DNA of 64,000 bases from Bacteroidota bacterium (GCA_026391835.1 JAPLDF010000016.1:1-64000); one strand, 5' to 3'; positions 1 to 8,635 are shown, counted from the stretch's first letter. Notes: generated by a model from the sequence alone, not told the origin. Made by a program: numbers and translations.

Positions 1-17
1 GGAAAATATCGTTCTAA

Positions 18-131
18 GGGGTGGTCAATTTGAATCGGCAGGGGGTGGTCAATTTGCCCCGGCGCGAACCGATTTTTACACCGGCACAGGGGTGGTCAAT
101 TTGGATCGGCAGACACTGGTCAAAGTGAATG
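18..131. repeat. IS21-like terminal repeat cluster
   Basis: Three copies of the core GGGGTGGTCAATTTG lie at 18-40, 42-60 and 89-111, two of them followed by (A/G)ATCGGCA, and a degenerate fourth copy (CTGGTCAAAGTGAAT) sits at about 116-130. Multiple spaced end repeats of this kind are a known property of IS21-family insertion sequences. No istA/istB gene is inside the window, so the body of the element either lies to the left or is lost. The assignment to IS21 is from memory of the repeat style and is moderately sure; the repeats themselves are plain in the sequence. Confidence 0.55.
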
Positions 132-738
132 GTTTATCCAAGGGGTCTTCTTGAAAAGAAAAGAATAATGAGAAGAAAGTTAAGTCCAAAAGTGTACCTT
201 CCAAAAAGGGGACTATTTGTTTCATCCCGAATATACCACGTGAACCACTTGATTTTAATAGGTCTTTCCCAAATTGATCGTCATCCTTAAAAAGAGAACA
301 TGAGGAGAAGTAGAGAATGTTGGGAAAATCCTTGAATTTCCCCTCACATAATTCCAAAATATCTTCTTTAGTGATGACTTCTTCAGGTAGTTCTAACCCT
401 AAAGAAATTCCATGAAACCCGAAATACGTTACAGTAAATTTTTCTTTGTGATCACAAATTATTCCTGGGTCTTTAAAATAGTATGACAGACTTTTTTTTG
501 AATCTATAAATCGATGATTTATTTTCACCTCCTTTCCTCCGATTAGATATGAAATATTGTTTAAAAATGGTGTAACAGATAGATTATCAAAATCATCAAA
601 ATATGTGTTGTTCCAATAATTTTCGAATACTATCATTTTTCTTTCATGTGAATCCCAAAAGTTCTTTGTCTCTTGTTTTTTTTCGATCAGTTTAAAAAAT
701 GGTTGATGACCCAAGAAATATTTGAACTTTGTTATCAT
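76..738 (-). CDS. Caspase-like (CHAT/DUF6642-type) protein, C-terminus run into IS repeats
   Basis: A 220-residue protein with the layout of a compact caspase-fold peptidase: a hydrophobic strand followed by His109-Gly (TYFGFHGISLG), then about 38 residues later a strand ending in Ser-Ser-Cys147 (LYFSSCSLF), and a helix-strand pair (LLKSSGSRGIFGMK). The His-Gly and Ser-Cys spacing matches the dyad of CHAT/C14 proteins and resembles the short DUF6642 family. There is no signal peptide or membrane segment. The last 20 or so residues are translated from the IS21-like repeats at 18-131, so the natural C-terminus may have been replaced. The gene is AT-rich like the rest of the left segment. Peptidase function is inferred from the dyad only; no partner gene such as a gasdermin or nucleotide-binding sensor is visible. 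Confidence 0.55.
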   Translation of the reverse strand: MITKFKYFLGHQPFFKLIEKKQETKNFWDSHERKMIVFENYWNNTYFDDFDNLSVTPFLNNISYLIGGKEVKINHRFIDSKKSLSYYFKDPGIICDHKEKFTVTYFGFHGISLGLELPEEVITKEDILELCEGKFKDFPNILYFSSCSLFKDDDQFGKDLLKSSGSRGIFGMKQIVPFLEGTLLDLTFFSLFFSFQEDPLDKPFTLTSVCRSKLTTPVPV

Positions 739-1026
739 AAAAGTGGAAGGTTTTCCTTCTATATATTATTGTCAGAAAATGGTTTTCTTAATTCCTTTTA
801 TTTCTTAAATACACCTCCCCCCAAAAAATCCCCCCAACCCACCCCACTCCCCAATCTTTCACTTTCTTCCAAACTGAAACATCCCAAAAACCACTTATAA
901 CACAGTGAATCAATCCACTGTGACATATCCTCAAGATTATCAATGAATTATACCTTTCACTTTCCTAGAAATAATTTTTTTTTGAAAGAAAACGTCTCCA
1001 CCTTTGTAGTCTAAAACACCTTGAGG
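739..1026. other. Intergenic region of the left accessory segment
   Basis: This gap between the divergent caspase-like and recombinase genes holds a strongly C-rich, G-poor tract at about 812-875 and a perfect 7-bp inverted repeat CACAGTG-N8-CACTGTG at 901-922. The inverted repeat sits about 100 bases upstream of the recombinase and could be a recombinase or regulator binding site, but nothing else supports this. A short plus-strand reading frame across the C-rich tract has no protein-like features. Confidence 0.4.
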
Positions 1027-1614
1027 ATGAGTTTAATAGGTCAGAGAACCAAGTCGGATTTTATAGAATGGGAAAAACTTCAATCCCTCACCCAAAAACT
1101 GGAAAGAGATGGTGATTGGAAATTCTGTACCCTTATCACCGTATCAATGTTTTCTGGTCTCCGTATCGGAGATTTACTCACCATACGGTGGAATGACCTA
1201 CTGGGGAAAGACCATCTTGAAATTATTGAGAAGAAAACAGGTAAGACCAGGAAGATTTTGATCAACCAACAACTCAGGGAAACCATCGGTAGAATATCAA
1301 CCAAATTACCAGGAATCGAACCCACTGACTTTATATTCCTGAACCGTTGGAACACCAAACCGATTTCTCCCCAGTTCGTCAACTGGAAGTTAAAATTCTT
1401 GATGAAGAAATACGAGGTGGTCAAGGATACCACCAAGATAAAAAGTCATTCCATCCGAAAATCATTCGGACGGAGGGTATGGGAAAATTCTGAAAGAAGT
1501 GAAAAGGGGTTGATCATGTTGAATGAAATCTTCAACCACACCTCAATCAAAACCACCAAAATTTATCTGGGGATCAGGGAGAAGGAATTGTTTGATGTTT
1601 ATCAGAACCTGTAA
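1027..1614 (+). CDS. Tyrosine recombinase/integrase, catalytic domain
   Basis: A site-specific DNA recombinase of the phage integrase family. Counting from the upstream in-frame TTG at 1021, the catalytic residues are Arg48 (SGLRIGD), a candidate Lys75, His143-x-x-Arg146 (SHSIRKSFG), His173 (NHTS) and the nucleophile Tyr182 (KIYLGI), so the full R-K-H-R-H-Y set is present. The ATG at 1027 is preferred as start over the TTG. At about 195 residues it holds the catalytic domain but little of a core-binding domain, so it is shorter than ordinary integrases of 300 or more residues. It is the likely mobility gene of the AT-rich segment at 1-3550, although no att repeats could be matched within the window. 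Confidence 0.85.
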   Translation: MSLIGQRTKSDFIEWEKLQSLTQKLERDGDWKFCTLITVSMFSGLRIGDLLTIRWNDLLGKDHLEIIEKKTGKTRKILINQQLRETIGRISTKLPGIEPTDFIFLNRWNTKPISPQFVNWKLKFLMKKYEVVKDTTKIKSHSIRKSFGRRVWENSERSEKGLIMLNEIFNHTSIKTTKIYLGIREKELFDVYQNL

Positions 1615-1632
1615 CCAAACAGGGGAAGTGGT

Positions 1633-1854
1633 TTATATCTTCGTGATGGTAATTTGGGAGATGTAGTCAATGGAGAGGTACTTTTCATGAATACTATCTT
1701 CCAGTACAACACAATCATCTTCGATTCTCAATACTTTATATGAACTTGTATCTGTTACTGGATAGTAAATTGTAAAACCTCCACTATTACTGTGAGGTAA
1801 GTACACCCTTTTCCCAATCAATTCTTTCAACTTGTTCTTGATTCCATTATTCAT
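1633..1854 (-). CDS. Small hypothetical protein
   Basis: A 73-residue basic and hydrophobic protein with alternating short strands (RVYLPHSNSGGFTIYYPV, YKVLRIEDDCVVLED, YLSIDYISQITI), which suggests a small beta-barrel, possibly SH3-like. It lies 18 bases downstream of the convergent recombinase gene. No family was recognised. It is supported by a clean ATG start, AT-rich coding like its neighbours and a protein-like composition only. Confidence 0.5.
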   Translation of the reverse strand: MNNGIKNKLKELIGKRVYLPHSNSGGFTIYYPVTDTSSYKVLRIEDDCVVLEDSIHEKYLSIDYISQITITKI

Positions 1855-1917
1855 AGTAACTGGTTTTTAGTTGACCTGAACCAAAGGTAAGATTAATCCC
1901 ATAAAACCAGTCAGGTG

Positions 1918-2361
1918 TTAATCGACCTTCCCATTCTTGGGGTCATCCTTTGGGTTTTCGAACTTCCAGATGTAAAGAGAGTAAAAGAACAGGATGATAC
2001 TCATACACAGGAGAAGTTGACCCCACCAAGAGAACTCATACAATTTCCTTTCAATTTCCTTTAACCCTTCGTAAAGACAAATCCCTACGAAGAAAATCCC
2101 ACCCATCCAACTCAACATCATCCATATGACAGTACCCACTTTGAGAAGTATGTCCTCATTCCATTTTTGGACTACCCCCTTGAGATTTAACCACTCCTTG
2201 TTGTTTTTGTACAGGTAATGACATCCAATGGTAAAACCGATTAGGAAGACCAGTTTCAGTGGAGATTCATATGTTGTAAGAAATTCCATGGGTGGTTTTA
2301 TTTTAGTGTTGTAAAGAACCTGACCCAAAGTTAAGATTATAATAATCCATTCAGATACCAT
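1918..2361 (-). CDS. Hypothetical four-helix membrane protein
   Basis: A 147-residue protein with four predicted membrane segments, at about residues 3-17, 31-48, 73-100 and 113-132, and a charged C-terminal tail (KFENPKDDPKNGKVD). No family was recognised. It is transcribed towards the small gene at 1633-1854 in the same direction and is divergent from the gene at 2491. The composition is AT-rich and typical of the accessory segment. Confidence 0.55.
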   Translation of the reverse strand: MVSEWIIIILTLGQVLYNTKIKPPMEFLTTYESPLKLVFLIGFTIGCHYLYKNNKEWLNLKGVVQKWNEDILLKVGTVIWMMLSWMGGIFFVGICLYEGLKEIERKLYEFSWWGQLLLCMSIILFFYSLYIWKFENPKDDPKNGKVD

Positions 2362-2431
2362 GTATCCTCTGGAGGTCTGGACAAGTACTTTATATCACCA
2401 TTTTCCCCATCCTTACCCCCAAAGTCAACCC

Positions 2432-2464
2432 CTTGGAATCGGTATCTGACTCAATATATCTTTG
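2432..2464 (+). promoter_or_regulatory. Candidate Bacteroidota promoter
   Basis: A -7 box TATCTTTG at 2457-2464 is preceded about 20 bases upstream by CTTGG at 2432-2436, which fits the TTG-N17-21-TAnnTTTG pattern of the Bacteroidota housekeeping sigma factor. The ATG of the gene at 2491 follows 26 bases after the box. Confidence 0.5.
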
Positions 2465-2490
2465 TAATCATAAACTTTAAAAACAACAAG

Positions 2491-3012
2491 ATGGACAAAT
2501 TACAAGTGATTATTACAACAACTCTGAGTCTCCTGACACTGATTTTTCTTTACAAACAGTACCGTAATCAACGGTATCGTGTCAAGATGGACTTGTTTGA
2601 CAAACGATTTAAAGTGTACTCCCATGTAAGAAAATTTATCTGGATGGGGAGTCAGGGGGGGACGAAGTTGGAGGTAGTACAAGAGTTCCTGTCCAACATT
2701 CCTGAACACGAGTTTATCTTTGACAATGAAGGTGAGATTGTCAAGTATATAGATGATCTGTGGAAAAAAGGTCTGGATTTATATCACTTTCAGGAAGACA
2801 TTAAGAATTTGAACTCTTATCCAGTCGGTTCTCATGAACGAGACCAACTCATCGAAGAGAAACGTCCATACAGGGAATTCTTCACCCGTGAATACGAACA
2901 GGTAAAATACCGATTCTCCAAATATCTTCACTTAGGGGAAGTCGAAGAAGAAAATCACTTGTCAAGACTGTTCAATAAAATCAGGAAACAAACAGTTAAC
3001 TATCTGTTTTAG
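2491..3012 (+). CDS. Hypothetical membrane-anchored protein
   Basis: A 173-residue protein with one N-terminal membrane helix (about residues 5-21) followed by a basic, mostly helical cytoplasmic part. The juncture reads YRVKMDLFDKRFKVYSHV. The DLFDKRFKVY stretch is a recurrent signature of unassigned single-pass proteins found on many bacterial genomic islands, but no function is known to me. A good promoter lies immediately upstream. It is flanked by other accessory genes. Confidence 0.6.
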   Translation: MDKLQVIITTTLSLLTLIFLYKQYRNQRYRVKMDLFDKRFKVYSHVRKFIWMGSQGGTKLEVVQEFLSNIPEHEFIFDNEGEIVKYIDDLWKKGLDLYHFQEDIKNLNSYPVGSHERDQLIEEKRPYREFFTREYEQVKYRFSKYLHLGEVEEENHLSRLFNKIRKQTVNYLF

Positions 3013-3088
3013 AAATCATAACGAAATTGACATAGGTTTCACTTTGTACCCAAGTCGATTTTTGGGGGAAAAGGTAAGTACGTTATAT

Positions 3089-3547
3089 TCAATCGGTCTT
3101 GGGTTCATAATCCACCATATCCACCTTCATGTCGGTAACCGAATGGTTATACTCCCTTGAAAATCTTTTTATACTCCGTAGTTTCTTCGTGTAGATCGAC
3201 CAGACATGATTTTCTTTGAAAACTTTACCCCTTGGGGTCTTATACCCGTTCCCATTCAACCAGTCGGAAATCTGTTTGAAGTTCCATCCATCATCCTCAT
3301 GGAGTTTTCGGATGATCCCGTACAGTTCCTGTTGATAAAGGGTATAAGGTGATGTCCAGAGATTAGGTGACTCCAGATCAACCGACATCCTCAGGGAATA
3401 TCCCTTGTCTGGGTTATATTCATTATTTTTACCCTCCGAAGAAGAAGTCCTGATCACCGTGGAGTAGTTTCCAACAACTTCAAGTTGATCATCAGCACTG
3501 ACGGGGGCATCCTGTTTAAGGATCAGCTTCTCCCCGCCATCGCTCAA
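3089..3547 (-). CDS. Small serine-recombinase-accessory-like protein
   Basis: The C-terminal half (from about residue 66) carries LYGIIRKLHEDDGWNFKQIS and WLNGNGYKTPRGKVF, then a helix ending in KKLRS. The pattern LN-x2-G-x-x-TPRG-x-x-F is that of the Recombinase DNA-binding domain which follows the resolvase core in large serine recombinases, but no catalytic resolvase domain is present. Short stand-alone proteins of this type occur in Bacteroidota accessory regions. The open frame begins with TTG at 3547 and overlaps the stop of the PKD gene by 4 bases; an ATG at 3388 (MSVDLESPN) gives a 99-residue protein and is equally plausible. The gene lies at the right boundary of the AT-rich segment. 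Confidence 0.6.
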   Translation of the reverse strand: MSDGGEKLILKQDAPVSADDQLEVVGNYSTVIRTSSSEGKNNEYNPDKGYSLRMSVDLESPNLWTSPYTLYQQELYGIIRKLHEDDGWNFKQISDWLNGNGYKTPRGKVFKENHVWSIYTKKLRSIKRFSREYNHSVTDMKVDMVDYEPKTD

Positions 3548-5817
3548 TACCTGATGATAAAATCCTGGTTTGTTTTATTGGCAGTGACCTGGGTATAATC
3601 AATATAATCCTGGCCGAAGAAGATACCCGGTAATGTACATTTAAAAACAAATCCCGGCTTTGAAGGGGTAATCGTTCCCGACCAGTTTTCCGGAACTGTC
3701 ACCTGGTAATATCCTGTGCTGTCAGTCATACCGGGTGAGGGATTGCCCATGTTTCCGTTGGAGGCGGTGATGGTTACGCCATCCAGGTCAACATCTACCG
3801 GCAGCAGGCGTATGTGGCCGGAAATGACATAGGTTATCGGTGTTGCTGTAAAATCCTGGTTTACCAGGTTGCCGGCCAATGGGGTGTTCATGATGAGGGG
3901 ACCAGTCAAGGAATAACCGCCTGGCGGGTAAGTCGCTGCCAGATCGCCCGTCCAGCCAGATGGAACATTTGTGATCGTATAATATCCCTGTCCATCCGAA
4001 GCGGCATTCCCGCCGCTGTTGCCGGCCGTTATGGTCACGCCGGGCAAGCCATTGGCAGTGCCGCTGATACCCACACGTCCTGAAATGGAAAATACTGCCG
4101 GGACAGGAATGGCAATATAGTTCTGATTTGATTGGCTGGAGTTGAGGTTTGAATAGGTGATGGATGAAGGAATAAAGGCACTGTACCCGGCAACAGGTGC
4201 CGGTGCAATGGTACCACTCCATCCAAATCCTTCATCAAAAGAGTACGCTCCTGTACCCGTTGATGTCGTTGCAAGAACCACATTCCCCTCCCTGATCTGT
4301 ACTCCACCGATGCCCTGTCCTGCCCCGTCGGTTACCTGCCCGCTTATGCTGAATGCGGGGAAAGGTATCTTATTGTGTAAATTAAACAAAGGTTTCGTCG
4401 GCAGGGAGAAAGTTTGCGCATTGCAGGCAGTACCCTGAGAATCCGGGTTGTTGATTACCAATCCGCCATATGCGGGTCCTGTTGTCCGGCTGAAAAAACT
4501 CGCATAGATCTTCCCGTCAGGTCCAAGCTCAATAACGCCAATCTGCCCCGTGGCATAGGGAACAACTGTTGTTGACGGAAAACCGGGACTGGCCAGGTCA
4601 ATTTGTTTTATCCATGAATTATATGCACTTGCATAGTAAATAAATCGCCCTGAACGGGAAAACTCAAGTCCGTATTTATCAGCTTCTGAAGTATTCGGAA
4701 TTTCAAAACCCGGACTGACGATGCCAGTTTGATTGTTAAATGGAAATATTTCGATATTCGGGCTTGGATAATTTAAAACCTGGGCGATCTTATCTCCGTT
4801 CAGCGAAGCAACCAACTCACCTGCGGTTTGTCCGGGGTCAGTCAGGGGAGTTCCTACAGTGCTGATGACAGGTGTGGTATTGAACCCGTTTTCATTTAAA
4901 AGAAACACCTGGAACTGGTTTTGCGGATAGGCATGGGTGATGATCCATAAATCATGTTTGTTGTTGTGAACGACAGCTATGAGCTTTTCGGAAACAGGTG
5001 TATACACCAGAACATTTTTATTGGCTGCTCCCGGCATGACCCCGCCCAGCCCGCCATCAAGGTTCATATCGACAATAGAATACCGGAACCCCAAACTTTG
5101 GGCATAATGATCTGTCGTAAAAACATAATACTTACCGTAATTTTGATTGATCCCGCTGGCAAGGAACCTGGCAGGTTGCGGAACGATCAGGATCCCCTGT
5201 GTGGAACTAATTCCCCCAAGGAGAGAATTCCCGTTTTGCATGACCTGGTTATGGCGGTTGTACAAGGTATGGGATGATCCGTAAAAAAGCAGGTTGCCGT
5301 CGCCATTCGAAATGGATGCATCACCTTCATAGCTATCCATGGTCACCGTCGCCTGGCTTACCACCAATGCCTGGCCGCTGTTCTCAAATGAAAAGACATT
5401 CTGATCCCGGAAATACCATTGATCGTTTTCCCTGCCCGTCAGATCCCTGAATTCCGGGGACGGGATTATATGGATATATTGTGTCTTGCTTTCGGTAACA
5501 GGTACGCCCTGGGAAGTGACGGTGAGTGAAACATTATAATACCCTGATGTGTAATAGGTGACAACAGGGTTTGAATTAGTTGATGTGGCCGGGGTGCCTC
5601 CGGGAAAAGACCATTGATAGGTAACGGGAGGAACAAGCGTGATCAATGGGGCAAATGTCACAGGATGCCCTGTCACCACCGTCTGAAAGTTCGAAGAAAA
5701 ATCAACAGGTGATGAATGACAGTTGCTCCAGGAAAACACAGCAACCAAAATGGCAATCGTCTTCAGGAAAATGATTGCTTTATGCCCGGCAGCGTAATTT
5801 TTGTTATAGTTACACAT
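3544..5817 (-). CDS. Secreted PKD / beta-propeller / carboxypeptidase-like repeat protein, probably 3'-truncated
   Basis: A 757-residue exported protein. After a hydrophobic export segment at about residues 15-33 comes a PKD domain (about 40-118, with YQWSFPGGTPATSTNSNPVV and GYYNVSLTV), then a long region that reads like a beta-propeller of the kind found in gliding-motility-type surface proteins (about 145-480), then three carboxypeptidase-regulatory-like beta-sandwich repeats (about 490-757) containing ISG...GVTI...GYY...NQDF units. The third repeat ends with NQDF and then stops after four further residues (IIRY), just where the next unit should start and where base composition drops. No T9SS sorting domain is present. 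I infer that the natural 3' end, including the export signal, was lost when the AT-rich segment was inserted. It is monocistronic as far as seen. Confidence 0.75.
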   Translation of the reverse strand: MCNYNKNYAAGHKAIIFLKTIAILVAVFSWSNCHSSPVDFSSNFQTVVTGHPVTFAPLITLVPPVTYQWSFPGGTPATSTNSNPVVTYYTSGYYNVSLTVTSQGVPVTESKTQYIHIIPSPEFRDLTGRENDQWYFRDQNVFSFENSGQALVVSQATVTMDSYEGDASISNGDGNLLFYGSSHTLYNRHNQVMQNGNSLLGGISSTQGILIVPQPARFLASGINQNYGKYYVFTTDHYAQSLGFRYSIVDMNLDGGLGGVMPGAANKNVLVYTPVSEKLIAVVHNNKHDLWIITHAYPQNQFQVFLLNENGFNTTPVISTVGTPLTDPGQTAGELVASLNGDKIAQVLNYPSPNIEIFPFNNQTGIVSPGFEIPNTSEADKYGLEFSRSGRFIYYASAYNSWIKQIDLASPGFPSTTVVPYATGQIGVIELGPDGKIYASFFSRTTGPAYGGLVINNPDSQGTACNAQTFSLPTKPLFNLHNKIPFPAFSISGQVTDGAGQGIGGVQIREGNVVLATTSTGTGAYSFDEGFGWSGTIAPAPVAGYSAFIPSSITYSNLNSSQSNQNYIAIPVPAVFSISGRVGISGTANGLPGVTITAGNSGGNAASDGQGYYTITNVPSGWTGDLAATYPPGGYSLTGPLIMNTPLAGNLVNQDFTATPITYVISGHIRLLPVDVDLDGVTITASNGNMGNPSPGMTDSTGYYQVTVPENWSGTITPSKPGFVFKCTLPGIFFGQDYIDYTQVTANKTNQDFIIRY

Positions 5818-5943
5818 CCCAAAAGCAAATTGGAACGGGTAAAGATAATCAAAACTGCAGGCAAATACAAATTATTGTCAGAGAACCAGGTAACAAGATT
5901 AGATGCATTTTCAATATCCATGCTTACATGTTGCTGAATCCAT

Positions 5944-6060
5944 GCTGCCTCGATGCTGCCTCGATGCTGCTTTCTATATGCTTTCTATATGCTTTCTATA
6001 TGCTTTCTATATGCTTTCTATATGCTTTCTATATGCTTTCTATATGCTTTCTATATGCTA
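5944..6060. repeat. 11-bp tandem repeat (VNTR)
   Basis: Eight perfect head-to-tail copies of CTTTCTATATG occupy 5970-6057. They are preceded by two copies of a different 11-base unit, GCTGCCTCGAT, at 5944-5965. The repeat lies upstream of the PKD-type gene, about 130 bases before its start. Because the unit is 11 bases the reading frame rotates, so plus-strand frames through it are not genes. Confidence 0.95.
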
Positions 6061-6113
6061 TTTCAGGATAAGACAAGGATAAGACACACGTTCATGGTAT
6101 CAGAGATACGTAC

Positions 6114-6203
6114 GATGAATGACGAATAGGCGAATGACGGATTAGACGCTTTCATTCGTCATTCCTGTCATTCCCATATTCGTCATTCCTGTCATTCCCA
6201 ACT
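6114..6203. repeat. GAATGACGAAT/ATTCGTCATTC interspersed repeat
   Basis: Copies of ATTCGTCATTCCTGTCATTC occur twice in tandem here (about 6153-6200) and face inverted copies GAATGACGAAT and GAATGACGG just upstream (about 6117-6145), so the stretch can fold. Related sequences occur at 14070-14160 and 40690-40755. The element is directly downstream of sodB and may also serve as its transcript end. Confidence 0.6.
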
Positions 6204-6204
6204 T

Positions 6205-6780
6205 CTACAGTCTTCCAGCAACGGCATCCCAATCCACAAGTTTCCAGAAATCGGCGATATAATCGGGGCGGACATTCTGCTTGTCGAGGTAATAGGCGTG
6301 TTCCCATACATCGCACGTGAGCAGGGGGGTTGCACCGTGTTTCAGCGGGTTGCCGGCATTGCTTTCCTGGACGATTTCGAGGCTTCCGTCATCCTTTTTG
6401 ATGAGCCAGGCCCAGCCCGAACCAAACAATGTTGCAGCTGCAGTTGAGAACTTTTCCCTGAATTCGGCAACGGATCCGAAGTTCTTCAATATTGCCGCGG
6501 CAAGTGCACCGGCCGGTTCGCCACCACCCTGCGGTTTCATGCAGTTCCAGTAAAAGGTATGGTTCCATACCTGGGCGCCATTGTTGAAAATTCCGGCACC
6601 GGCTTTCCTTACGATGTCATCAAGCGAAGCGTTTTCAAATTCAGTTCCGACGATAAGCTTATTCAGGTTATTCACATAGGCCTGGTGATGCTTTCCATAA
6701 TGAAACTCAATGGTCCGTTTCGAAATATACGGTTCCAGCGCTTCCAGTGCATAAGGAAGCTTGGGAAGTTCATGTATCAT
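6205..6780 (-). CDS. sodB: Superoxide dismutase, Fe type
   Basis: Cytoplasmic dismutation of superoxide to oxygen and hydrogen peroxide. At 191 residues it has the standard length. The metal ligands are His27 (FHYGKHHQAYV), His74 (WNHTFYW), Asp157 and His161 (DVWEHAYY). The active-site Gln70 in GAQVWNHTFYW is the feature of iron enzymes, as opposed to a Gln in the C-terminal domain of manganese enzymes. The start at 6780 gives the usual N-terminus (HELPKLPYALEALEP). It is followed by an interspersed repeat and preceded by an AT-rich 60-base gap, with the protease gene further upstream on the same strand. Confidence 0.97.
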   Translation of the reverse strand: MIHELPKLPYALEALEPYISKRTIEFHYGKHHQAYVNNLNKLIVGTEFENASLDDIVRKAGAGIFNNGAQVWNHTFYWNCMKPQGGGEPAGALAAAILKNFGSVAEFREKFSTAAATLFGSGWAWLIKKDDGSLEIVQESNAGNPLKHGATPLLTCDVWEHAYYLDKQNVRPDYIADFWKLVDWDAVAGRL

Positions 6781-6842
6781 AATAATTAATGTTAAAGGTT
6801 AATAATCAACTATATAAAATCAAAAATCAAAATGCAAAAATA

Positions 6843-8450
6843 TTAAAATTTCAGGGCTCCTTTTTCCAGGAGTTCCACTGCTTTTAAAAATCCGGGATCA
6901 ATGGTGTTCAGCACTGGGTAAAAACCGGCGTTATCAAGCATGTTCCTGCCGATGTAGGCCTTGAGCATGGTTTTCACGTACCGGTCTGATTTTGAAAGGT
7001 CTTTTCCATCGTGTTTCACACCTTTTTTTACGGCATACGCAACAAAGTCAGCATAGATCGCATCGGCAACAACGAATCCCGTTTCAAACTGGACAGCAGT
7101 TTTAAAACGCCGCAGCTGGATCCTGTTGCGGTCGGTATAGTCGAAAGCATACTGGTAAACCAACCCCTTGTTGATACATTGCGTATAATAGAACATCGCG
7201 GAGTCCTTCTCGAGCGGTATGAAGATGTCGGGCATGATGCCGCCGCCGCCATAAACCGTCCTGCCTTTCGGCGTTTTGTATTTCAGCGAATCAGGGAACT
7301 TTATTGAATCGGCATGCTCAAGTTCACCATTCATGAAACGGTGGTAAGTATCACTGTTGTATACCTCCAGGCCATCTTTGTAGGATTTCTGGATGCAGCG
7401 CCCGGTGGGGGTGTAATACCGTGCAACCGTAAGCCGCAACGCGCTCCCGTCTTTAAAGTCAAGTTGTTCCTGCACGAGCCCTTTCCCGAATGACCTTCGT
7501 CCAACGATCATCCCCCGGTCATGGTCCTGGATTGCACCCGACACAATTTCAGCAGCCGAGGCAGTTCCCTCATCCACGAGGATGATGAGATCGCCCTTTT
7601 CAAACAACCCGTCGGATGTGGCTTTGGACACTTCCCGCTTATGGTTCATTCCTTCGGTATATACAATCAGGTCATCAGTGCCCAGGAATTCATCCGCAAC
7701 GTCAATGGCAGCTTTCAGGTACCCCCCGCCATTGCTCCGGAGATCAAGGATCAGCTTCTTCATGCCGTCATCCTTCAGGGTTTCAATTGCACGGTGTACC
7801 TCTTCATGGGTTGTGGCTGAAAAATTATTAAGACGGATATACCCGATACCGGGTTCGGGCATGTAGGCAATGTCCATGCTGTAGGTTGGAATGACGTCGC
7901 GGGTGATGGTGAAATCAAGCAACCCCCCGGCGCCTCTTCTGAAAATGGCCACCTTGACCTCGGTGCCTTTGGCACCTTTAAGCTTCCGCATGACATCGTT
8001 GGTTGAGATCTTGATGCCGGCGATATTTTTCCCGTCAACTTTCACGATCCGGTCTCCCGCATGAATGCCAAGTTTTTCTGAAGGCCCCCCTGCGACCGGA
8101 TTTATAACCGTCACCGTGTCGTTCTCAATGCGAAACTGCACCCCGATCCCTTCAAAACTTCCAAGCAGGGGATCATTTGCATCATGAAACTCTTCGGCCG
8201 AAATATACACCGAATGCGGATCAAGCTTTTCAAGCATGCCTGTTATCGCTTTCTCCTCCAGGACCTTCCGGCTCATGGTATCTACATAATTCTCCTCCAC
8301 GTAATTGATTACCTCCTTCAGTTTATCCTTTTGCGAGGCTAGAAGATTGAAGTTTCCGGTACGGTTTCCTAAAAAAATTCCCAGAATTATTCCGCCGATG
8401 AGGACAACGGCAAACCAGATTGGCAAATAGGGATTATTCTTTTTCTCCAT
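6843..8450 (-). CDS. C-terminal processing peptidase (S41A, CtpA/Prc family)
   Basis: A periplasmic serine protease anchored by an N-terminal membrane helix (about residues 11-28). A PDZ domain spans about 95-175 (GIGVQFRIENDTVTVINPV), and the S41 domain follows. The catalytic dyad is Ser298 in GTASAAEIVSG and Lys323 in RRSFGKGLVQ, separated by the canonical 25 residues. The 535-residue length is normal for Bacteroidota tail-specific proteases, which degrade misfolded or C-terminally tagged envelope proteins. It reads on the same strand as sodB with a 62-base gap and is divergent from the hydrolase gene at 8636. Confidence 0.93.
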   Translation of the reverse strand: MEKKNNPYLPIWFAVVLIGGIILGIFLGNRTGNFNLLASQKDKLKEVINYVEENYVDTMSRKVLEEKAITGMLEKLDPHSVYISAEEFHDANDPLLGSFEGIGVQFRIENDTVTVINPVAGGPSEKLGIHAGDRIVKVDGKNIAGIKISTNDVMRKLKGAKGTEVKVAIFRRGAGGLLDFTITRDVIPTYSMDIAYMPEPGIGYIRLNNFSATTHEEVHRAIETLKDDGMKKLILDLRSNGGGYLKAAIDVADEFLGTDDLIVYTEGMNHKREVSKATSDGLFEKGDLIILVDEGTASAAEIVSGAIQDHDRGMIVGRRSFGKGLVQEQLDFKDGSALRLTVARYYTPTGRCIQKSYKDGLEVYNSDTYHRFMNGELEHADSIKFPDSLKYKTPKGRTVYGGGGIMPDIFIPLEKDSAMFYYTQCINKGLVYQYAFDYTDRNRIQLRRFKTAVQFETGFVVADAIYADFVAYAVKKGVKHDGKDLSKSDRYVKTMLKAYIGRNMLDNAGFYPVLNTIDPGFLKAVELLEKGALKF

Positions 8451-8635
8451 GCTGCAAAGATACCATAATTAAAAAAAACGACACCGGGATTCAGATATTG
8501 TATTAAATCATATTGTTCAGAAAGATGAGCATAAAACACATTTGCACCCAGTGCATATGTTTAGAATCCGTATAAATAACCGGGTATGCGCCGCGATCGC
8601 GGAAAAAACCCGATTTTTGCCGAAAATCATGACAC

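Noticed and set aside
673-900. Plus-strand 75-residue frame opposite the start of the caspase-like gene
   Set aside because: Its C-terminal half is the C-rich tract, low-complexity Pro/Ser/Lys, with no protein-like pattern.
5970-6057. CRISPR array
   Set aside because: The 11-base units are directly adjacent without spacers and no cas genes are near; it is a simple tandem repeat.
5716-6071. Two overlapping plus-strand reading frames through the VNTR
   Set aside because: The second is mostly a translation of the 11-bp repeat and the first lies opposite the signal peptide region of the PKD gene.
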